From Bacteroidota bacterium (lineage in GTDB: Bacteria > Bacteroidota > Bacteroidia > Chitinophagales > Saprospiraceae): 64,000 nt of DNA. The DNA lies in NCBI GenBank assembly GCA_003045895.1, contig PZPC01000019.1, forward strand, positions 1 to 64,000, in the 5' to 3' direction. The notes below the pieces were generated by a model. It was not told where the DNA came from and made no database searches. It saw nothing but the letters and a program-made list of their open reading frames with translations. The position numbers and the translations under genes are program-made. Positions 19,301 through 28,029 of this stretch are shown in pieces (positions within the stretch are counted from its first letter, which is position 1; each line of letters starts with the position of its first letter).

Positions 19301-19998
19301 ATGGTAGCCGTAAATTTGATGCTGATGTTGCCGGAGGCCGTCGGGAAATAGGCATGCTGGATGGTGGTGCCCGAGGTGACGGCGGCGCGTTGCACGTAGC
19401 CGCTACCGGCATCGATCCAGATCTTCATGCTGGTGACGGGGCTGGAGGCCGTGGCCGAGATCGTGATGGGTTGCCCCTGAAAGATGAAGCTTTCGTCGGT
19501 GAGCGGGGCATTGATTTGCAGGTAATTGGCGTTGTTGAGGTTGACGTACAAATCGAGGTTGTCGGCACAAGTGCCCCAGCCGTAGTTGCCGGGTGCGATG
19601 GTGCCTTTGGTGTTGCCATCGGCGCTGCGAAAAACCCCCGAGATGCGGAAGATGTTCTCGCCGGCGGGCACGTTGAAGTAGGTGCGAACGGAAGGAGTGA
19701 AAGCCAGTTGCCACTTGTTGGGCTGGCCGGCTACGGGCGTCATTTCGCCAATGCCGTCGTCCTGGCCCCAGTTGCCGATGACGTACTGCCAGGCCGTACC
19801 CGTGGGGCTGCTCGTGATCACGCCGTGGTGCATGTACACCTTGCTGGCACCTACCAGCTCGCCGTTGCCCTGGGTGGCATCAAAGGTAAGTACCACACTG
19901 TCATCGCCACCAGCGCCCGCTGGCGTAAGGGTGATGAACTGGGCGAAAATACCCACACTCAAAACATTTAATAGTAGGAGTAGAAACAAGTTTTTCAT
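16345..19998 (-). CDS. Secreted GH13 alpha-amylase family protein with three beta-sandwich modules and T9SS tail
   Basis: 1217 residues from MKNLFLLLLLNVLSVG (start 19998). After the signal peptide come a beta-sandwich module, an E-set/CBM48-like domain (APGKSIAYVAGDFNSWT) and the GH13 barrel. Expected catalytic residues are present: nucleophile D562 (GYRFDFTKG), acid E606 (ILEHWS) and D660 (FFDSHDEQR), plus the DIVMNHAYG region I. Two more copies of the N-terminal module follow (about 870-985 and 990-1110), each with (G)VGAxKVYxHSGV, GNxxDDGVGQMT and LTPxxYYGL. The last 75 residues are a type IX secretion tail (FRLYPNPAKG...GMYLVRLVGD). It probably acts extracellularly on alpha-glucans. The substrate and the role of the modules are inferred. 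Confidence 0.9.
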   Translation of the reverse strand: MKNLFLLLLLNVLSVGIFAQFITLTPAGAGGDDSVVLTFDATQGNGELVGASKVYMHHGVITSSPTGTAWQYVIGNWGQDDGIGEMTPVAGQPNKWQLAFTPSVRTYFNVPAGENIFRISGVFRSADGNTKGTIAPGNYGWGTCADNLDLYVNLNNANYLQINAPLTDESFIFQGQPITISATASSPVTSMKIWIDAGSGYVQRAAVTSGTTIQHAYFPTASGNISIKFTATINGEDLEIVRQHSIVILPTSVIQPLPAGVQAGINYNAADPTRATLVLQAPGKSIAYVAGDFNSWTTQAAYQMRKTPDGQFFWLELTGLIPGQPYVFQYWVDGTIKIGDPYADQVADPWNDSFIDAATYPGGLPAYDHPEFGVATVLQTGQTPYTWAASENAWQRPDINHAVIYELLIRDFIGDHTYKGLRDTLAYLRNLGVDAIEIMPFNEFEGNESWGYNPNYFFATDKYYGPKEEVKRLIEAAHQEGLAVIMDIVMNHAYGTNPMVKLYFDQAANKPAANNPWFNRDHVGQYQWGYDWNHESGYTQAFLDRLNAYWIEEFHIDGYRFDFTKGFTNYAPNGSVDGFDQSRINILERMADALWDVDPDAYIILEHWSPQAEEQILGNYGMKMWANRSYDFVPAVTGTNTGSFQNLNTTTHVQFFDSHDEQRIAWHALNESLANANYDGRDPLIAYERLKLAAAFAFLSPGPKMIWQFDELGYNIDINFNGRVGNKPLPWGPDGLGYYEDPLRRYIYDAYQGILDVRRAMGPANLASATTNHKFTGETRRLSYDMSDTDLVLIGNFGLTASAINPAFTQTGTWYDYFSGETIDVTSTTANRNLEAGEWHIYTTTRLSDGLPNVVATYSNPVTITPYPFTQNQEITIRFDATKAFPGETAGLVGAAKVYIHSGVVLDPASNDLVNVVGNLVDDGVGQMTEVSDDIWEITLTPAAYYGLTEDQEALQLSMTFRDEDNTNVGLGFRNSVIYFNVESDDPFITIEPAAFTIDDPITITFNAQRGNRELVGASKVYFHSSVDVTDTTTPWNTGWNNVTGNWGQDDGVGQMTQVPGQPNKWQITLTPRSYYGLNTGDVVYWIPAVFRNADGSIKGTGTPGPIEHGLIHTSQDFFLRNQLVVGTDDALHAGLDFRLYPNPAKGAVQVVLDGFEGDYQLQVLDLTGRPLHRERLQLNGFPNQQHTLQLGSMPAGMYLVRLVGDTQTVTKELLKW

Positions 19999-20149
19999 TG
20001 TTGTGCTTTTTTTCTTGCCAGGCAAAGACTGCTGACCAATGGTTAAATCGGGTCAGCCCACGCTGTGCAGGATTACTGATAAAATGTTACGGTGGAATTG
20101 GATAGGCTTCTGGGTGTCAAAAGTAAGTATTCTTTGACGAAATTTCTGG

Positions 20150-20178
20150 AATCCTGGCCGAATTTCGGCCGTAGGATT
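20150..20178. repeat. Hairpin in 327-bp intergenic gap
   Basis: AATCCTGGCCGAA pairs with TTCGGCC and AGGATT around a short loop. The rest of 19999-20353 holds no gene I can support; short frames on both strands lack any recognisable protein features. Confidence 0.4.
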
Positions 20179-20353
20179 GTTTTATTTGTCGGCCTTTTTC
20201 CCAATTTTGTAGCCGTCTGGCAAAAGGTTGGCCGGGTGACGGCTAGCCAGGGTATTGGTGGGGTCGGCCGGCAGAAAAAATGGCCACTGGTGATCCAGGT
20301 CACTGGATTTTTGGGCTAAAAGGTGTTATTTAGGTACTTAAAATAGGAATACA

Positions 20354-20950
20354 ATGAAACCTTCGACCCTTATTTTCATCCTGTTGGTAACCCTGGCTTT
20401 GTTGTTGGCCCAGTGCCAAAGTCCGTCCGGTCAGCCAACCGGGCTGACGGCCGCAGAAAAAAGCACCTTCCTGACCAAAGGCAAAAAGATCGCCACCGAA
20501 ACCTTTGCCGAGTTGAGTGGCCGGTTGGCGGCGGCGCTGGAGCAAGGTGGCGTAGCGTATGCCGTACCATTTTGCAGCCAGGTTGCCCTGCCGCTGGCCG
20601 ATAGCATGGGGCGGGCCAATAACGTCATCATCCGCCGGACCAGCCTGCGGGTACGCAATCCGGCAGATGCTCCGCTGGCCTGGGAAACGAGCCTGCTCCA
20701 GCAGTTTGCTACTGCCGATCAGGCCGGTGAAGACCTGCAACCGCTGGTGCAAAAGCTACCCGACGGCACCGTGGTTTTCGCGGCCCCTATCCGTGTTCAA
20801 CCCTTGTGCCTGCAGTGTCATGGCCGGCTCGGCGAAACCCTTGAAACGACCGATTATGCGGTCATTCACCAGCGCTATCCCAATGACCAGGCCATCGGCT
20901 ATGCCCTCGGCGATTTGCGGGGGATGTGGAGTATTCAGTTTAAGGAATAG
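20354..20950 (+). CDS. DUF3365 (Tll0287-like) heme-c lipoprotein
   Basis: 198 residues. The N-terminus is a lipoprotein signal (LLLAQC, Cys near 20). The body matches the Tll0287-like/DUF3365 family, a PAS-like haem-binding fold: FCSQVALPLADSMG, then VRNPADAPLAWE, and a single c-type haem site C152-L-Q-C155-H156. Such proteins are periplasmic sensor-like or redox modules; here no kinase or regulator is fused or adjacent, so it is a standalone haem protein. Function in the cell is unknown. It is likely attached to the inner face of the outer membrane. Confidence 0.83.
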   Translation: MKPSTLIFILLVTLALLLAQCQSPSGQPTGLTAAEKSTFLTKGKKIATETFAELSGRLAAALEQGGVAYAVPFCSQVALPLADSMGRANNVIIRRTSLRVRNPADAPLAWETSLLQQFATADQAGEDLQPLVQKLPDGTVVFAAPIRVQPLCLQCHGRLGETLETTDYAVIHQRYPNDQAIGYALGDLRGMWSIQFKE

Positions 20951-20982
20951 ACTTGTTCTGCTGGGATTATATCGAGGGCAAA

Positions 20983-21130
20983 TCGCGCCTTTTCGCTTCG
21001 CGCCTACTTCGTGGTCTTCCCACACTGTGCCTTTTTTGCGCAACTTAGCTATGGCTAAGCTCCACAAAAAAGCCTTCGCGTGGTCGAAAATGCATCAATT
21101 CGCTTCGCGGCTACTACGTGGTTTCCCACC
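20983..21130. repeat. Palindromic repeat cluster
   Basis: Two related units (TTCGCTTCGCGCCTAC and TTCGCTTCGCGGCTAC, each followed by a TCGTGG/ACGTGG and CTTCCCAC/TTTCCCAC motif) flank an inverted repeat centred on CTTAGC-TATG-GCTAAG whose outer arms are CTTTTTTG and CAAAAAAG. The whole stretch 20951-21318 has no supported gene. Confidence 0.5.
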
Positions 21131-21318
21131 AATCTAACCCATTAGAATAAGTCTAATAATTAAGCGTAAAAAAACGTTATCCTCTGGGTTTATGATTCGC
21201 TGACATTTTTTGTAACTCGAGTCAATAAAAAAAACAGCAATTGTCAGAGAAGAGGGGGAAGAACCCACTCCAACCCACCTGATTCCTAAAATAAAAATTC
21301 TTTAAATTCCGAATCGTG

Positions 21319-22851
21319 ATGCGAACAACCTATTCTTTATTTTGCCTGGTCAGCAGTATTTTTTTTATTTCTACTACTACTTTTGCTCAGACGGCCAACT
21401 TTGACGAAACCTGGAAAGAATTTTTGGAAAATGACAAAATTTCCAACATGAGCGAATTGATCAAACCTGACAAACGGTATGATCAACCGGATTACGCCAA
21501 ATATTTATTGATGAATACCAACTCCAGTTTTTGCCAAAGCGACATGCAGGACGCAGAAAGCTTAATGACAGAAATCCAGGGGATAGACGCCCGGGTACAC
21601 CAGTCGATTCCGGGGTTTGTGGTAAAAATGGATGACCTGGAAACAAAAATCGAAGCCTATCACACCATTGATGCGATCTGGAAACGATTTTTGGTCACCA
21701 AAGAAGTCACGTTGGAAGAATTGGAAGCCGTCAAAGCCACGAAAACGATCTGTGAAAAAAGAACGCTGGCGAAGTATTCCTACATGACGGCTTACACGCA
21801 TTTTTGCCAGGGGAATGTCCCGAAGTCAATGGATATTTTTGAAAATCGCACCCTCCGGTTAACGGAAAAGACCACGCTGCGGGTAGCCGATGTCGAAGGA
21901 TTGGCCGCAGAGGTAGCCAGGATGAAATCCCTGTTTCAGAACATGTCCGAATTGGATGTTGCCTGGAAGACCTATATGGACACCGACGTTTCTCCTGGCT
22001 TTGACATTGAACTGCCACTGTTGCGCTGCAACCCTATACCCAATATGAAGGTATTGCTTTTAAACGGCGTAGGGGATCTGTGTAATCGGGGCCCGGCGAC
22101 GCTGGGGGAAATTAAAAAATTGCAAGCCGAAAGCGGAGTCGCACCTGCTGGAGAGTTGGCGGTAAAAGTGAAGGAGCTGGAAGCGGCCATTGCCCAAAAC
22201 GAGACCAATCTTGCTGCTTTGAATGAAGCGTGGGCAGCCTTTATTCCGAACAATAAGGTGAAACACATGGGCCGCTATGGTTATGAATATTGTAGTAAAG
22301 AGCCATTGATTCGGGCCTATATTATGGATGGCTTCGCTTACGTCTGCGAAATGGCAGAAGAAATGTTGCAAAAAATTGATGCCCTCCAACAGTCGGACAG
22401 AACGCCATTGGCAGAGATTACGATGATCAAGATCAACGAACTGGCCGCGTTGAACGAACAGTATCAAGCCAACGGGATGAAAATTGAGCAGCTGTGGAAC
22501 AGGTTTGTTGCACAAGGCGACAAACTTTCAACGAACTACGAGTCGGCGGAATTTTATTGTGACAACATCCACCAGGTCAAAGACTGGACCATGAAAGGGC
22601 TTGCTGGTACCTGCGAGGAAGGGCACCAGTATCTGGCGCAAATTGAAGCGTTTCAAAATACTTTTGAGTTCACTTTTGCGGAAGAACTGGAGTGTCGGGT
22701 TCAGCGTTTACGGATTAAGGTCTGGGATTGCCGCCATGAGGCATTGCTGAAGCTGGCCCGCATAGAAGCACCCGATGCTTATAAAAAAAGGTTGCAGGAA
22801 TTGATGGCAGAATACGGCATGGCAGAGCGACCAGCGGTTTGTTTACAGTGA
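21319..22851 (+). CDS. Secreted protein of five Trp/Cys modules, unknown function
   Basis: 510 residues counted from the ATG at 21319 (a GTG lies one codon earlier). The signal peptide ends near FAQ. The rest is five tandem helical modules of 88-95 residues. Each starts with W-x-x-(F/Y) (W32, W121, W216, W305, W393). In modules 2-5 two cysteines follow, always exactly 18 apart: C145/C163, C237/C255, C325/C343, C414/C432. Module 1 keeps only the second (C72), with Tyr54 where the first would be. The constant spacing suggests one disulfide per module. I do not recognise the family. GC content is lower than in neighbouring genes, and the 127-bp repeat element lies just downstream, so recent acquisition is possible. 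Confidence 0.8.
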   Translation: MRTTYSLFCLVSSIFFISTTTFAQTANFDETWKEFLENDKISNMSELIKPDKRYDQPDYAKYLLMNTNSSFCQSDMQDAESLMTEIQGIDARVHQSIPGFVVKMDDLETKIEAYHTIDAIWKRFLVTKEVTLEELEAVKATKTICEKRTLAKYSYMTAYTHFCQGNVPKSMDIFENRTLRLTEKTTLRVADVEGLAAEVARMKSLFQNMSELDVAWKTYMDTDVSPGFDIELPLLRCNPIPNMKVLLLNGVGDLCNRGPATLGEIKKLQAESGVAPAGELAVKVKELEAAIAQNETNLAALNEAWAAFIPNNKVKHMGRYGYEYCSKEPLIRAYIMDGFAYVCEMAEEMLQKIDALQQSDRTPLAEITMIKINELAALNEQYQANGMKIEQLWNRFVAQGDKLSTNYESAEFYCDNIHQVKDWTMKGLAGTCEEGHQYLAQIEAFQNTFEFTFAEELECRVQRLRIKVWDCRHEALLKLARIEAPDAYKKRLQELMAEYGMAERPAVCLQ

Positions 22852-22878
22852 CCAGGATAAGCACCTCTTTTACCACAC

Positions 22879-23006
22879 CTAAGTATTTGGACAATAATAA
22901 ATTTACATTTTTTGACTCAAATGATTAGCTCGAAACCGCTCATTATCAATCGCTTATTCCTTCGCTAATAATTTGAGAATGTAAATTTATTATTGTCCCG
23001 GCACTT
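22879..23006. repeat. 127-bp inverted-repeat element, copy 1
   Basis: Begins (C)TAAGT and ends ACTTA with terminal inverted repeats that share GGACAATAATAAATTTACAT with the complement of the right end. A second nested inverted repeat (CTCAAATGATTAGC / GCTAATAATTTGAG) lies inside, so the whole element can fold as a long hairpin. It has the same length as copy 2 at 33.6 kb, with only a few differences. It carries no coding frame, so it resembles a MITE or a large palindromic unit. Confidence 0.8.
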
Positions 23007-23040
23007 ACGCCCAAAGACCTACGCTAAATATTAGGAAACG

Positions 23041-23598
23041 ATGAGACCGATTTTGCTCCTATTTCCTCTCTTTTTGATGGGCGTGTCCACGCTTTGGTCC
23101 CAGCCACAAATCATGCTGCTTCGGCAATCCAATGAACAGGGCTTTCTTGGTATAGACGATGCCGGAAATCACCTGTTTGAACTGCCTCCCGGGCACGAGC
23201 CAACAGTACGCCAGGATAGGGAGTCGATTCGGTTGGGGAATTTTTACAAAGTGAACCTGTCCGAAGGGGGCTTGCCGGTGCAGTATGGCGAGCATTACTA
23301 CCTGATGGATATCAAAGGAAATAAAATCGCCGATTTACCGGATAGCCTCAATTGGGTGTCGCCCTTTCAAGAGGGGTATTTCCGGGCCTATGAGCGCTAT
23401 GAAAACCGGCGCAATGCGTCCTGGGTTGTCTATCTGGACAAAACGGGTAAGCCCTGTTTCGATGGGCAGCGATTTTGGGAGGGCAGCCCCTTTGTGAGTG
23501 GGGTGGCCATCGTTCAGCCGGATACAGCGGACGATTGGCTGTTGATTGATCTTACGGGGCATCCCATTGCCAATCTTTCTGATTCCATACCCGGTTGA
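23041..23598 (+). CDS. 5' part of a frameshifted secreted WG-repeat-like protein
   Basis: 185 residues with a signal peptide (MRPILLLFPLFLMGVSTLWS) and short repeats of the type (Y)LMDIKGNKIADLPDS and WVVYLDKTGKPCFDG, like WG/KWG repeats. The frame ends at TGA 23596-23598. The continuing sequence in the next frame picks up seamlessly (PVEIRSYKLPENGLWEL). Removing one C from CCC at 23590-23592 would restore a single 534-residue protein ending at 24646. So this is probably the N-terminal part of a broken gene, unless the extra base is a sequence error. Confidence 0.65.
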   Translation: MRPILLLFPLFLMGVSTLWSQPQIMLLRQSNEQGFLGIDDAGNHLFELPPGHEPTVRQDRESIRLGNFYKVNLSEGGLPVQYGEHYYLMDIKGNKIADLPDSLNWVSPFQEGYFRAYERYENRRNASWVVYLDKTGKPCFDGQRFWEGSPFVSGVAIVQPDTADDWLLIDLTGHPIANLSDSIPG

Positions 23599-24646
23599 AA
23601 TCCGGAGTTACAAGTTGCCGGAAAATGGCCTTTGGGAACTTAGCGTCAAAAAAGACAATCGGTACGTCAGCTGGTATGTGCGCCGGGACGGTGCCAGTAG
23701 TGCCAATTATAAAGACTTGCGGGCACCTGAGGTACCCCAACCCATTGGAGATTTACCAAATACGGGCCTGGCGGTGCATCCAACCATACGCGAACGGATA
23801 GGTGGAATGCCGCTGTTTTTTTTCCCGCAATTTTACCAAACGGCCACCAAGGGGTATTACCTGTTGGAGGACCAACATCCGGAATCTGGTCGCAAAAAAT
23901 TGGTGGTCTACAATCATTTGTACGAACCGTTGGAACTGCAGCTGCCAGGGGGTACGGCCTACCAGAATTTGGAAATTCGCGCTCAATATCTGCTAATAGA
24001 AAAGATCACCTCAGCAGGTGATAGAAGTTTTCAGTTCTTTGACCTGGAAACCCTGGAACCAGGATTGGAGGTGAGCCAAATGCCCTATAACACCCATATT
24101 GACGGGGATTTGTTGTTTTACCAGACCAAGGGAATATTTGACCAAATCACGGTACATAAGATTGCGAAATTGGATGGCCAGGTCATTTACGAACCTTCGG
24201 CAGCAGCCACGGTCTTCAAAGATATCGCCTCGGCGAAAATTTATGTCCCTCAGGTGCGGGAATTACACCTGACCAATATTCCTTTTTTCGACTTGTTGAG
24301 TCTGACCTCCTTTCCAGACCTGGAAGTATTGATGATCGACCAGGGCCATGGCCTGCGACTACCTGCTGAGGCATTTGGCAGCCTCACCAAGTTGAGAAGT
24401 CTGCGTATTAAAAATTGCGCAGACCTGGAATCCTTACCGCTGGAATTGCAAAATTTATCTTCCCTGGAAATACTCTACATCCAAGACTGCCCCAACCTGA
24501 AAGCCATGGATATCTTTTTGCAAAAAGCAACTGCGCTGCGGCTCCTGAGATCGGATCTTCGTTTTACACCGGCACAGCGGGAACGCTTGCAGGCCACGCA
24601 TCCGCAGTTGGTGATCGAAGAACTTTTAGCGGTTCAGGGGGAATAG
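23546..24646 (+). CDS. 3' part of the frameshifted gene, ending in leucine-rich repeats
   Basis: An open frame of 366 codons, one frame over from the preceding part; its nominal start lies within the overlap and is unlikely to be used. The first 30 codons up to about 23598 read nonsense. From there it gives ENGLWELSVKKDNRYVSWYV and similar WG-like strands. The last 120 residues are leucine-rich repeats (LTNIPFFDLLSLTSFPDLEV, LPAEAFGSLTKLRSLRIKN, LPLELQNLSSLEILYIQD). Combined with the upstream part it would be a secreted WG-plus-LRR protein, plausibly for surface binding. Type IX tail absent. Confidence 0.65.
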   Translation: MILRGIPLPIFLIPYPVEIRSYKLPENGLWELSVKKDNRYVSWYVRRDGASSANYKDLRAPEVPQPIGDLPNTGLAVHPTIRERIGGMPLFFFPQFYQTATKGYYLLEDQHPESGRKKLVVYNHLYEPLELQLPGGTAYQNLEIRAQYLLIEKITSAGDRSFQFFDLETLEPGLEVSQMPYNTHIDGDLLFYQTKGIFDQITVHKIAKLDGQVIYEPSAAATVFKDIASAKIYVPQVRELHLTNIPFFDLLSLTSFPDLEVLMIDQGHGLRLPAEAFGSLTKLRSLRIKNCADLESLPLELQNLSSLEILYIQDCPNLKAMDIFLQKATALRLLRSDLRFTPAQRERLQATHPQLVIEELLAVQGE

Positions 24647-24689
24647 ATTCAGCGCTGTGGTTAATGAACAGGCTCGATTTCCATTGATG

Positions 24690-25040
24690 CTATTGAGGGG
24701 GCTTTCGTCCTTACAGGACTCCTTTTCTCGGGGGCTTCGGGTCCAGGGTCTGACGACCCTGGCAAAAATGTGTCGTCCCTCCGGGACTGGTGTGAGTGCA
24801 GCGGTACAGCGCCATCTATGGTGCTACTTACAAATTCTACCGCGCTGAAGCACGGGCAACCTGCGGGTTCAGCGTCATTTATGGCGCTATCTACAACTTG
24901 TGTGATAGCCGTAGTACTAAAGGATAAGGCCCGCCCGCCTAGACGCGCGTGATCCTTTGATCGCGGGGGCTGTCGGCATTTTTGGTTCTCGCGCCTGCCA
25001 CGTCTTCAGCGTGGGCGACGCGGCGTAGTGGCGATACACC
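24690..25040. repeat. Array of short hairpins downstream of clpB
   Basis: A gene-free stretch (24647-25111) packed with short palindromes: GTCCTTACAGGAC, CCAGGGTC-TGAC-GACCCTGG, GTCCCTCCGGGAC, AGCGCCATCTATGGTGCT, and CCACG-TCTTCAG-CGTGG within 24994-25021. The last, with flanks, is repeated exactly over 28 bases at 60629-60656. No spacer-repeat periodicity, so it is not a CRISPR. Confidence 0.6.
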
Positions 25041-25082
25041 GCGAATGTAAAAAGAGTGATACGCCTGACAATTATTTGGCCC

Positions 25083-25122
25083 TTTTTTTACACCCTTACA
25101 CTTTTACACCCTTACACCTTCT
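25083..25122. repeat. TTACACCC/TTTTACACCC tract overlapping the clpB stop codon
   Basis: Units of CCCTTACACTTTTACA type. Read on the minus strand, the first GGTGTAA unit provides the clpB stop codon itself, so the tract begins inside the gene. Confidence 0.6.
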
Positions 25123-27874
25123 CCACCTCCTCCACCGCATCATTCAAATCATCGGTAGCTTTTTTGAGCTCATCGAGGGTGTCGGTGTGTTTTTTGCCGG
25201 CGCGGCGCGAGCGGCCTTTTTTGGCGGGTGCTTCCAGGGTCGGGGATGTGTAGGTGGCCCGCGGGTCGAAGGGTTCTTTGCTGAAGGTGAGTACCTGTTG
25301 GCCGAGGTCGATGTAGATGGTGTCGCCGAAGGTGAAGGTGTCGGCGATCAGTTCGCGGGCGAGGCCGTCTACGAGGTCTTGCTGGAGTACGCGCTTCATG
25401 GGGCGGGCACCAAACTGGGGGTCGTAGCCCCGCTGGGCGAGCCAGTCGAGGGCGCGTTCGCTCACCTTGATGACCATTCCTTTCTGGGCGATCATTTTCT
25501 CCGTTTTGCGCAACAGCAGGCGGGCAATCTGTTTGATCTCGTCCTGGGTGAGCGGCAGAAACATGATGCGCTCGTCAATGCGGTTGAGGAATTCGGGGCG
25601 CAGGTTTTCTTTGAGGGTCTCGAAGACCTCCTCTTTGGTCGCGTCCAGGATCTCCTGGCGGCGGTCTTCGCCCGCCACGTCGAGATCTTCGAAGTTCTCC
25701 AGGATCACCTCGGCACCCATATTTGAGGTCATGATGATGATGGTGTTTTTGAAGCTGGCTACGCGGCCGCGGTTGTCGGTCAGTTGGCCGTCATCCAGCA
25801 CCTGGAGGAGGATGTTGAAGGTATCGGGGTGTGCTTTTTCGATCTCGTCGAGCAGTACGATGCTGTAGGGGCGGCGGCGCACGGCCTCCGTCAGTTGGCC
25901 CCCTTCGTCGTAGCCGACGTAGCCCGGAGGGGCACCCACCAGGCGGCTCACGGCGTGGCGTTCCTGGTACTCGCTCATGTCGATGCGGGTGATGGCGCGT
26001 TCGTCGTTGAACAGCACCTCGGCGAGGGCCTTGGCCAGCTCCGTCTTACCTACGCCCGTGGGGCCCAGAAAGATGAACGAGCCAATGGGGCGTCCGGCGT
26101 CCTGCATGCCTGCGCGGCTGCGGCGAACGGCGTTGGCTACCGCCCGGACGGCCTCGTCCTGGCCAATCAGGCGCTGGTGGAGTTCATCTTCTAGCAGCAG
26201 CAGTTTTTCTTTCTCGCTTTGTAACATCCGCGCCACGGGGATGCCGGTCCAGCGCCCCACCACTTCGGCAATGTCATTGGCGGTCACTTCTTCGTTGGTA
26301 AAGCGTTTTTCGTCGGGCAGTTTGGCGAGTTTTTGTTCGGCGGCGGTGAGCTGTTGCTGCAGTTCCTGCAGCAGCCCGTAGCGGATCTTGGCCACCGTTT
26401 CGAAGTCGCTGTGGCGCTCGGCGCGGGTAGCTTCCTGTTCCAACACTTCCATCTGTTGTTTGATGCCCTGCGCCAGGTCGACGATCTCGCGTTCGCCCTG
26501 CCAGGCGGCCCGCAGGCTGTCGCGCTTTTCTTTGGCGTTGGCGATCTGTTCGGTGATGGTGGCCAGCTTGTTTTTGTCTTTTTCGCGTTTGATGGCTTCG
26601 CGCTCGATCTCGAGCTGGCGCACCTTGCGCTCCCATTCGTCCACCTCTTCGGGCACGCTGTCCAACTCGAGGCGCAGGCGGGCGGCGCTCTCGTCGATTA
26701 GGTCAATGGCCTTGTCGGGCAGCTGGCGGTCGGCAATGTAGCGGTGGCTCAGCTCGGCGGCAGCTACCAGCGCTTCGTCCAGGATCTCGATCTTGTGGTA
26801 CACTTCGTAGCGTTCCTGCAGGCCGCGCAGGATGGAGATGGTGTCCTCCACGCTCGGCTCCTCAATGAGTACCGTCTGGAAACGGCGCACGAGGGCTTTG
26901 TCTTTTTCGAAATATTTCTGGTACTCGTCCAGGGTGGTAGCGCCGATGGTGCGCAGTTCGCCGCGCGCCAGGGCGGGCTTCAGGATGTTGGCGGCGTCCA
27001 TGGCGCCGTTGCCACCACCCGCGCCAATGAGGGTGTGGATCTCGTCGATGAAGAGGATGATCTCTCCGCTCGACTCCGTCACTTCCTTGATCACAGCCTT
27101 GAGGCGTTCCTCAAATTCGCCCTTGTATTTGGCGCCCGCAATCAGGGCCGCTATATCGAGCACGTAAATGCGCTTACTCTTCAGGTTTTCGGGCACGTCG
27201 CCCTTGACGATGCGCCAGGCAATGCCCTCCACGATGGCGGTTTTACCTACGCCAGCCTCCCCAATGAGGAGGGGGTTGTTCTTCTTGCGCCGCGACAGGA
27301 TCTGCAGCACCCGCCGCATCTCCTCGTCGCGTCCGATGATGGGGTCCAACTTACCGCTTTCGGCCTGCTCGTTGAGGTTGATACCAAATTTTTTCAGGGA
27401 GTTGTAGGTTTCTTCGGCGCTCTGGTCGGTCACTTTGCGGCCCTTGCGCAGCTCCTTGATGGCGAGTTGCATACTGTCATTAGTCGCCCCCAGGTCCTTG
27501 AGTAGTTGCCCGCCCTTGTCGGTGCCTTGCAGGATGCCCAGCAGGATGAGTTCGATGGAAATAAATTCGTCCTCAAAGGCCGGCAGCATCTTTTTGGCGC
27601 GCGCCAGTGCCCGGTTGGCATCATCGGTCAGAAACTGCTTGTCGCTACCCAACACCTTGGGGTATTCCCGCACCAGGCGGTCGAGGCGTCGGCTGAGTTC
27701 TTCTACGTCTACGCCCGACTTCTCCAGGAGGAAGCGCGCTACGGTTTCGTCGGTATCCAGCACCCCCTTGAGCAGGTGGGGCGTATCTACCTGCTGCTGG
27801 CTCAAATTGCCAGCTACCTTTTGGGCCTGCATGATGGCTTCCTGAGACCGCGTCGTAAAATTATCGTAAGTCAT
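25112..27874 (-). CDS. clpB: ATP-dependent disaggregase ClpB
   Basis: Hsp100 chaperone that threads aggregated proteins with DnaK help, in the cytoplasm. The start at 27874 ([14 protein letters not shown]) is the usual family start; seven upstream residues are excluded. The order is canonical: ClpN repeats 1-150, first AAA+ with Walker [14 protein letters not shown] near residue 200, the coiled middle domain (about 400-540), second AAA+ with [14 protein letters not shown] near 600. The C-terminus carries an extra charged tail of about 45 residues ([16 protein letters not shown]...) beyond the usual end. The gene stands alone. Hairpin arrays lie on both sides. Confidence 0.96.
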   Translation of the reverse strand: MTYDNFTTRSQEAIMQAQKVAGNLSQQQVDTPHLLKGVLDTDETVARFLLEKSGVDVEELSRRLDRLVREYPKVLGSDKQFLTDDANRALARAKKMLPAFEDEFISIELILLGILQGTDKGGQLLKDLGATNDSMQLAIKELRKGRKVTDQSAEETYNSLKKFGINLNEQAESGKLDPIIGRDEEMRRVLQILSRRKKNNPLLIGEAGVGKTAIVEGIAWRIVKGDVPENLKSKRIYVLDIAALIAGAKYKGEFEERLKAVIKEVTESSGEIILFIDEIHTLIGAGGGNGAMDAANILKPALARGELRTIGATTLDEYQKYFEKDKALVRRFQTVLIEEPSVEDTISILRGLQERYEVYHKIEILDEALVAAAELSHRYIADRQLPDKAIDLIDESAARLRLELDSVPEEVDEWERKVRQLEIEREAIKREKDKNKLATITEQIANAKEKRDSLRAAWQGEREIVDLAQGIKQQMEVLEQEATRAERHSDFETVAKIRYGLLQELQQQLTAAEQKLAKLPDEKRFTNEEVTANDIAEVVGRWTGIPVARMLQSEKEKLLLLEDELHQRLIGQDEAVRAVANAVRRSRAGMQDAGRPIGSFIFLGPTGVGKTELAKALAEVLFNDERAITRIDMSEYQERHAVSRLVGAPPGYVGYDEGGQLTEAVRRRPYSIVLLDEIEKAHPDTFNILLQVLDDGQLTDNRGRVASFKNTIIIMTSNMGAEVILENFEDLDVAGEDRRQEILDATKEEVFETLKENLRPEFLNRIDERIMFLPLTQDEIKQIARLLLRKTEKMIAQKGMVIKVSERALDWLAQRGYDPQFGARPMKRVLQQDLVDGLARELIADTFTFGDTIYIDLGQQVLTFSKEPFDPRATYTSPTLEAPAKKGRSRRAGKKHTDTLDELKKATDDLNDAVEEVEKV

Positions 27875-28029
27875 GGTTGTGAATTGTGGGCACAAGATAA
27901 TAAACGCCGCTAAGTTCGCCCCACGTTAATCTACCAGTACGTGGAAATCATCGGCATGGAGGACGTTTCTATTGCCAAATATTTAAGTGCAGGTGTTCCT
28001 TTGATCGGAGGGCCTGTCTGCATTAGGGT

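Noticed and set aside
18064-19971. 635-codon + strand frame opposite the GH13 gene
   Set aside because: Same reasoning: antisense of a high-GC gene with intact GH13 motifs; Val/Gly/Asp-rich low-quality sequence.
20073-20319. Two short overlapping frames (76 codons minus, 75 codons plus) in the gap before the DUF3365 gene
   Set aside because: Neither has a recognisable domain, signal peptide or clear ribosome/promoter support, and they are on opposite strands of the same DNA.
23546-23598. Programmed +1 frameshift as in prfB
   Set aside because: There is no CTT-TGA type slippery stop and no strong Shine-Dalgarno-like element in place; a one-base indel explains the data more simply.
24690-25040. 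CRISPR-like array
   Set aside because: Short palindromes are of differing sequence and spacing; there is no constant repeat and no cas gene.
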